DNA from: Pseudomonas hygromyciniae
Lineage (GTDB): Bacteria; Pseudomonadota; Gammaproteobacteria; Pseudomonadales; Pseudomonadaceae
NCBI RefSeq assembly: GCF_016925675.1
Contig: NZ_CP070506.1
Coordinates: forward strand, 5,082,501-5,146,500
Reading direction: 5' to 3'
DNA length: 64,000 nucleotides
Position 1 is the stretch's first letter; every line of letters begins with the position of its first letter. Positions 60,821-64,000 of this stretch are shown here, one piece after another. The translations under genes were made by a program, and so were the position numbers. Below the pieces are notes generated by a model. It searched no databases. It saw nothing but the letters and a program-made list of their open reading frames with translations, and was not told the DNA's origin.

Positions 60821-62056
60821 ATGCCCCATATCCCAGCCCAGCCTTATCACGTCACGATCATCGGCGGCGGTCCCGCCGGGCTGATGGCCGCCGAAGTCCT
60901 GAGCCAGGCCGGGGTCCAGGTGAACCTGTATGACGGCATGCCCTCGGTGGGGCGCAAGTTCCTGTTGGCCGGCGTAGGTGGCATGAATATCACCCACTCC
61001 GAAGCTTATCCGGCATTTCTCTCGCGCTATGCCGAACGCGCCCCAGACATCGCTCCGCTGCTGCGCCAGTTTGGCGCCGAGGCGTTGTGCGAATGGATTC
61101 ATGGCCTGGGGATAGAAACCTTTGTCGGCAGCTCTGGCCGGGTGTTTCCGACCGATATGAAAGCCGCGCCGCTACTGCGCGCCTGGCTCAAGCGCCTGCG
61201 CGACCAACGGGTAGTTATCCACACCCGCCACCGCTGGCTGGGCTGGAATGCCGATGGCGGATTAATTATCCACAGCCCGGATGGCGAGAAAACTGTCCAC
61301 AGCGATGCCGTGCTCCTGGCCCTCGGCGGCGGCAGCTGGTCGCGTTTGGGATCCGACGGTGCCTGGCTCACGTTGCTGGAAGACAAAGGCGTGCCTTACG
61401 CCCCGCTGCAACCGAGCAACTGTGGCTTCGAGGTGACGGCCTGGAGCGACTTGATGGTGAGCAAATTCGCCGGAGCGCCGCTGAAAAACGTCGCCATTGG
61501 TTTAGCAGATGACAAACCCCGATTGGGCGAATGCGTGGTCACCGCGACCGGTATCGAGGGCAGCTTGATTTACGCGCTGTCGGCGCCGATTCGCGAAGCG
61601 ATCAACCACGATGGATCCGCCACCGTGCATATCGACCTGCTGCCGGGCAAGCCGCTGGACAAGGTGCAGGCGGCACTGGCCAAACCCCGTGGCTCACGTT
61701 CGATGAGCAAGCATTTGCACAGTCAGTTGGGGCTGGATGGGGTAAAAGCCGCGCTGTTGCGCGAGTTGGCGCCCGCCGAACACTTCAACGACCAGCAACA
61801 ATTGGCCACGGATATCAAGGCTCTGCCGCTGACGCTGGTGAAAACCCGGCCAATGGACGAAGCCATCAGCACCGCTGGCGGTGTACCGTTTGAAGCATTG
61901 GATGAGCGCTTGATGCTCAAGCAATTGCCGGGGGTGTTCTGTGCCGGGGAGATGCTGGACTGGGAGGCGCCGACGGGCGGTTATTTGCTGACGGGGTGTT
62001 TTGCCAGTGGGCGGGCTGCGGGGCGCGGGATGCTGGAATGGCTCCAACGCCGATAG
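60821..62056 (+). CDS. NAD(P)/FAD-dependent oxidoreductase, TIGR03862/HI0933 family
   Basis: A 411-aa flavoprotein. The dinucleotide-binding motif IIGGGPAGLMAAEVL lies near the N terminus; a GRKFLLAGVGGMNITHSE loop follows, typical of the HI0933/BaiN group. The C-terminal GYLLTGCFASGRAAGRGML is the second FAD contact. The activity is not known for this family. I choose ATG 60821, giving MPHIPAQPYHVTIIGGG; a start 12 codons upstream is possible. It is monocistronic. Confidence 0.87.
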   Translation: MPHIPAQPYHVTIIGGGPAGLMAAEVLSQAGVQVNLYDGMPSVGRKFLLAGVGGMNITHSEAYPAFLSRYAERAPDIAPLLRQFGAEALCEWIHGLGIETFVGSSGRVFPTDMKAAPLLRAWLKRLRDQRVVIHTRHRWLGWNADGGLIIHSPDGEKTVHSDAVLLALGGGSWSRLGSDGAWLTLLEDKGVPYAPLQPSNCGFEVTAWSDLMVSKFAGAPLKNVAIGLADDKPRLGECVVTATGIEGSLIYALSAPIREAINHDGSATVHIDLLPGKPLDKVQAALAKPRGSRSMSKHLHSQLGLDGVKAALLRELAPAEHFNDQQQLATDIKALPLTLVKTRPMDEAISTAGGVPFEALDERLMLKQLPGVFCAGEMLDWEAPTGGYLLTGCFASGRAAGRGMLEWLQRR

Positions 62057-62077
62057 TTGCGGCGAACTCAGGTCCGC

Positions 62078-62150
62078 CATCGCAGGCAAGCCAGCTCCCA
62101 CATTTGAATGTGTTCACAGTTCAAATGTGGGAGCTGGCTTGCCTGCGATG
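62078..62150. repeat. REPIN (GAGCTGGCTTGCCTGCGAT type), nearly perfect hairpin
   Basis: Arms CATCGCAGGCAAGCCAGCTC and its exact inverse are extended by CCCACATTTGAA and TTCAAATGTGGG, leaving a spacer of about 11 bases. It lies between the convergent flavoprotein and rhlE genes. Confidence 0.87.
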
Positions 62151-62173
62151 AGGCCCTGACAGGCAGCAAAGAA

Positions 62174-63505
62174 TTACTTCTTCTTACGCGGCCCGGTATT
62201 GAACACCGGCACCTTGCGCACCGGCTTGATCGAAGGCTCAGCCGCCACTTCACCGCTTTCTACCCATTTACCCAGGTTGCGCTTGCCGCCACCACCCGAG
62301 GTTTTCGGCTTCTTCGGTTTTTTCGGCTTCTTCACCACCTGGCCACTGGCATCGGTGTCCGGCACGCGGTGTTCCGGTTCGAAGTCCTGTTCCATTTTGC
62401 GGGTCAGGGTCTGGCGGGTCAGCATCTCGATGGCCGAAAGCATATTCACTTCATCGGCACACACCAGGGAAATCGCCTCGCCGGTGTTGCCAGCCCGGCC
62501 AGTACGGCCGATGCGGTGGATGTAATCCTCGGCGACAATCGGCAGGTCGAAGTTGACCACCATCGGCAAATCTTCGATATCCAGACCACGGGCCGCCACA
62601 TCGGTGGCCACCAGGATTTGCACGTCGCTGGCCTTGAAGCGGTCCAGGGCTCGTTGGCGCGTAGCTTGTGGCTTGTCGCCGTGAATGCCGTCGGCATTGA
62701 TCCCCAGGCCTTGTAGCTTATCTACCAGCGCATCCACGCCATTGCGGGTCTTGGCGAACACCAGCACCTGCTTCCATTTGCCCTTGCGCATCAGGTGCAC
62801 AAACAGCTCGGCCTTGCGCTTCTTGTCCACCGGCACCACCCACTGCTTGACGGTGTTGGCGGCGACGTTGCGCGGGCTGACTTCAATGCTCAAAGGGTCA
62901 TTGAGCATCTGCCCGGCCAGCAGGCGGATATCGTCGGAGAAGGTCGCGGAAAACAGCAGGGTCTGGCGCTTTTTCGGCAGCATGCGGTAAATGTTCGCCA
63001 GTTCTTCCGAGAAGCCCAAGTCGAGCATGCGGTCGGCTTCATCCAGCACCAGGGTTTGCAGCTGATTGAGTTTCAGCGCGTTCTGGCGGAACAGGTCGAT
63101 CAAGCGCCCAGGGGTGGCAACCAGAATGTCGACGCCCTTGCGCAGCTTCATCATCTGCGGGTTGATGCTGACGCCGCCGTATACCGCGTAGGTGGTCAGG
63201 GGCAGGTGTTCAGCATACTCGGCGACGCTGGCGTGGACCTGCTCGGCCAACTCGCGGGTCGGGCACAGGATCAAGGCGCGCACCGAGTTAGCGGTGACTT
63301 TCGGCCCTTCCATGGTCAGCAATTGCAGGAGCGGCACGGCAAAACCGGCGGTCTTGCCAGTGCCGGTCTGGGCCGCAGCCATCAGGTCGCGACCGGCCAG
63401 CACCGCCGGAATGGCTTGCGCCTGCACCGGCGTCGGGGTCTGGTAGCCAAGCGCCTCAAGGGCGCGCAGCAAGGGTTCGATCAGGCCAAGTGTGGCGAAA
63501 GTCAT
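62174..63505 (-). CDS. rhlE: DEAD-box ATP-dependent RNA helicase RhlE
   Basis: A 443-aa DEAD-box helicase that unwinds RNA during ribosome assembly and decay. Q-motif region GYQTPTPVQ, motif I AQTGTGKT, motif II DEAD, motif III SATF, and motif VI HRIGRTGRAG are all present. The C-terminal tail is basic and rich in Lys/Pro/Gly (KKPKKPKKPK), a common RNA-binding tail of the RhlE type. ATG 63505 is preceded by TACGGTAAACAC, with a weak ribosome site. Confidence 0.95.
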   Translation of the reverse strand: MTFATLGLIEPLLRALEALGYQTPTPVQAQAIPAVLAGRDLMAAAQTGTGKTAGFAVPLLQLLTMEGPKVTANSVRALILCPTRELAEQVHASVAEYAEHLPLTTYAVYGGVSINPQMMKLRKGVDILVATPGRLIDLFRQNALKLNQLQTLVLDEADRMLDLGFSEELANIYRMLPKKRQTLLFSATFSDDIRLLAGQMLNDPLSIEVSPRNVAANTVKQWVVPVDKKRKAELFVHLMRKGKWKQVLVFAKTRNGVDALVDKLQGLGINADGIHGDKPQATRQRALDRFKASDVQILVATDVAARGLDIEDLPMVVNFDLPIVAEDYIHRIGRTGRAGNTGEAISLVCADEVNMLSAIEMLTRQTLTRKMEQDFEPEHRVPDTDASGQVVKKPKKPKKPKTSGGGGKRNLGKWVESGEVAAEPSIKPVRKVPVFNTGPRKKK

Positions 63506-63553
63506 GTGTTTACCGTAGGAAAAATTCAGCGCAAGGGCGTAATGCGCGGCAGT

Positions 63554-64000
63554 TTACCTTATTTCCGGCTTCGGCTTACGCCACTGGGGCAGGCTGATCA
63601 ACAGCACTGCGCTGATGATCACGAGCATCGCCAGGGCTTCTTCCAGGCCGATGGTCTCGCCGACAAACACAATCCCCAGCAATACCGCCACGGCCGGGTT
63701 GACGTAGGCATAGCTGGTGGCCGCTGCCGGACGCACATGCTTGAGCAGGTACATATACGCGTTGAACGCGATGATCGAGCCAAATACGGTCAAGTAGGCC
63801 AGGGCCAGCCAGCCTTCCACCGGGGGCATCGCCTCCAGGTGTTCGCCCTTGAGTGCGCTGCCGATCAACAGCACCACACCGGCGATCAGCATTTCAGCGG
63901 CGCTGGCCATGGCGCCCTGAGGCAACGGCAAGTGCCGGCTCCAGACCGAACCAAACGCCCAGGAAGCGGCGGCGAACAACAGCAGCCCAGCGCCCAGTGG
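63554..64000 (-). CDS. EamA/DMT family transporter, N terminus outside window
   Basis: C-terminal half of a 10-helix EamA protein. The end, KPKPEIR, follows LPQWR; visible segments include GSIIAFNAYMYLLKHVRPAAATSYAYVNPAVAVLLGI (motif before helix 9). The frame is open through base 64000, so the gene continues beyond the window; Met at 63979 is internal. It resembles YedA-type drug/metabolite exporters. Substrate unknown. Confidence 0.82.
   Translation of the reverse strand, partial: PLGAGLLLFAAASWAFGSVWSRHLPLPQGAMASAAEMLIAGVVLLIGSALKGEHLEAMPPVEGWLALAYLTVFGSIIAFNAYMYLLKHVRPAAATSYAYVNPAVAVLLGIVFVGETIGLEEALAMLVIISAVLLISLPQWRKPKPEIR

Overview
The window is about 60% GC and reads as a chromosome segment of a Pseudomonas of the fluorescens group. 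Gene order over much of it follows what I remember of the P. aeruginosa PAO1 core chromosome: ispB, fklB and a Lon-like protease, then gdhA, ettA, morA, glyA, a CobW GTPase, ybdD-cstA, a PilZ protein, radA, ankB-katB and mscL-fpr. It is studded with about twenty short palindromic REP/REPIN elements of the types seen in fluorescens-group genomes. There are no rRNA, tRNA or CRISPR loci, and one intact insertion sequence.

Region by region. 1-13.3 kb: end of octaprenyl diphosphate synthase ispB; yjdM; a small gene behind a Fur-like box; fklB; a YqhA membrane protein; an unrecognised 606-aa lipoprotein; a Lon-like protease; a DUF3015/DUF4105 (Lnb-type) secreted pair; a small chorismate mutase; gdhA. 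13.6-25.9 kb: ettA, a LysE exporter, a MorA-like GGDEF/EAL protein, glyA, CobW, ybdD-cstA and a MapZ-like PilZ protein. 26-31.2 kb: radA, the katB-ankB pair, mscL and fpr. 31.2-39.7 kb: a LuxR-type solo, an rlmG gene with an apparent one-base insertion at codon 3, the cyanide-insensitive oxidase genes cioA-cioB-DUF2474 with an ANR-type box, an MFS exporter, and an IS3-family element sitting inside a REP. 39.8-43.3 kb: an AzgA-type purine permease with a structured leader, trmA, and a DUF4160/DUF2442 toxin-antitoxin-like pair. 43.4-48.1 kb: a cell-surface signalling system for haem-type uptake (sigma factor, anti-sigma factor, TonB receptor). 48.2-54.7 kb: a quinate/shikimate catabolic cluster (aroQ, shikimate dehydrogenase, TetR, quiC, MFS transporter) plus an EamA transporter. 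54.9-64 kb: housekeeping and hypothetical genes (zinc metallopeptidase, hydrolase, HAD, tesB, GNAT, histone-deacetylase-like, flavoprotein, rhlE, partial EamA).

How parts fit together. The aroQ-shikimate dehydrogenase operon and the divergent quiC/MFS promoter each carry a 15-bp box like the published PcaR site, which would tie shikimate/quinate use (ending in protocatechuate) to the beta-ketoadipate pathway. A Fur-like box precedes the haem-system sigma gene. Two c-di-GMP proteins (MorA-like, MapZ-like) lie about 5 kb apart. KatB, AnkB, Fpr, GdhA and the CIO oxidase suggest an aerobic, oxidative-stress-tolerant life.

Most unusual items: a strong hairpin in the leader of the purine permease; the PcaR-like boxes; an IS3 element in a REP loop; a REPIN in the loop of the glyA terminator; the frameshift at the start of rlmG; the LuxR solo; and the DUF4160/DUF2442 pair. 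I found no clearly new multi-gene system. All functional calls rest on motif recognition and remembered families, without database searches.
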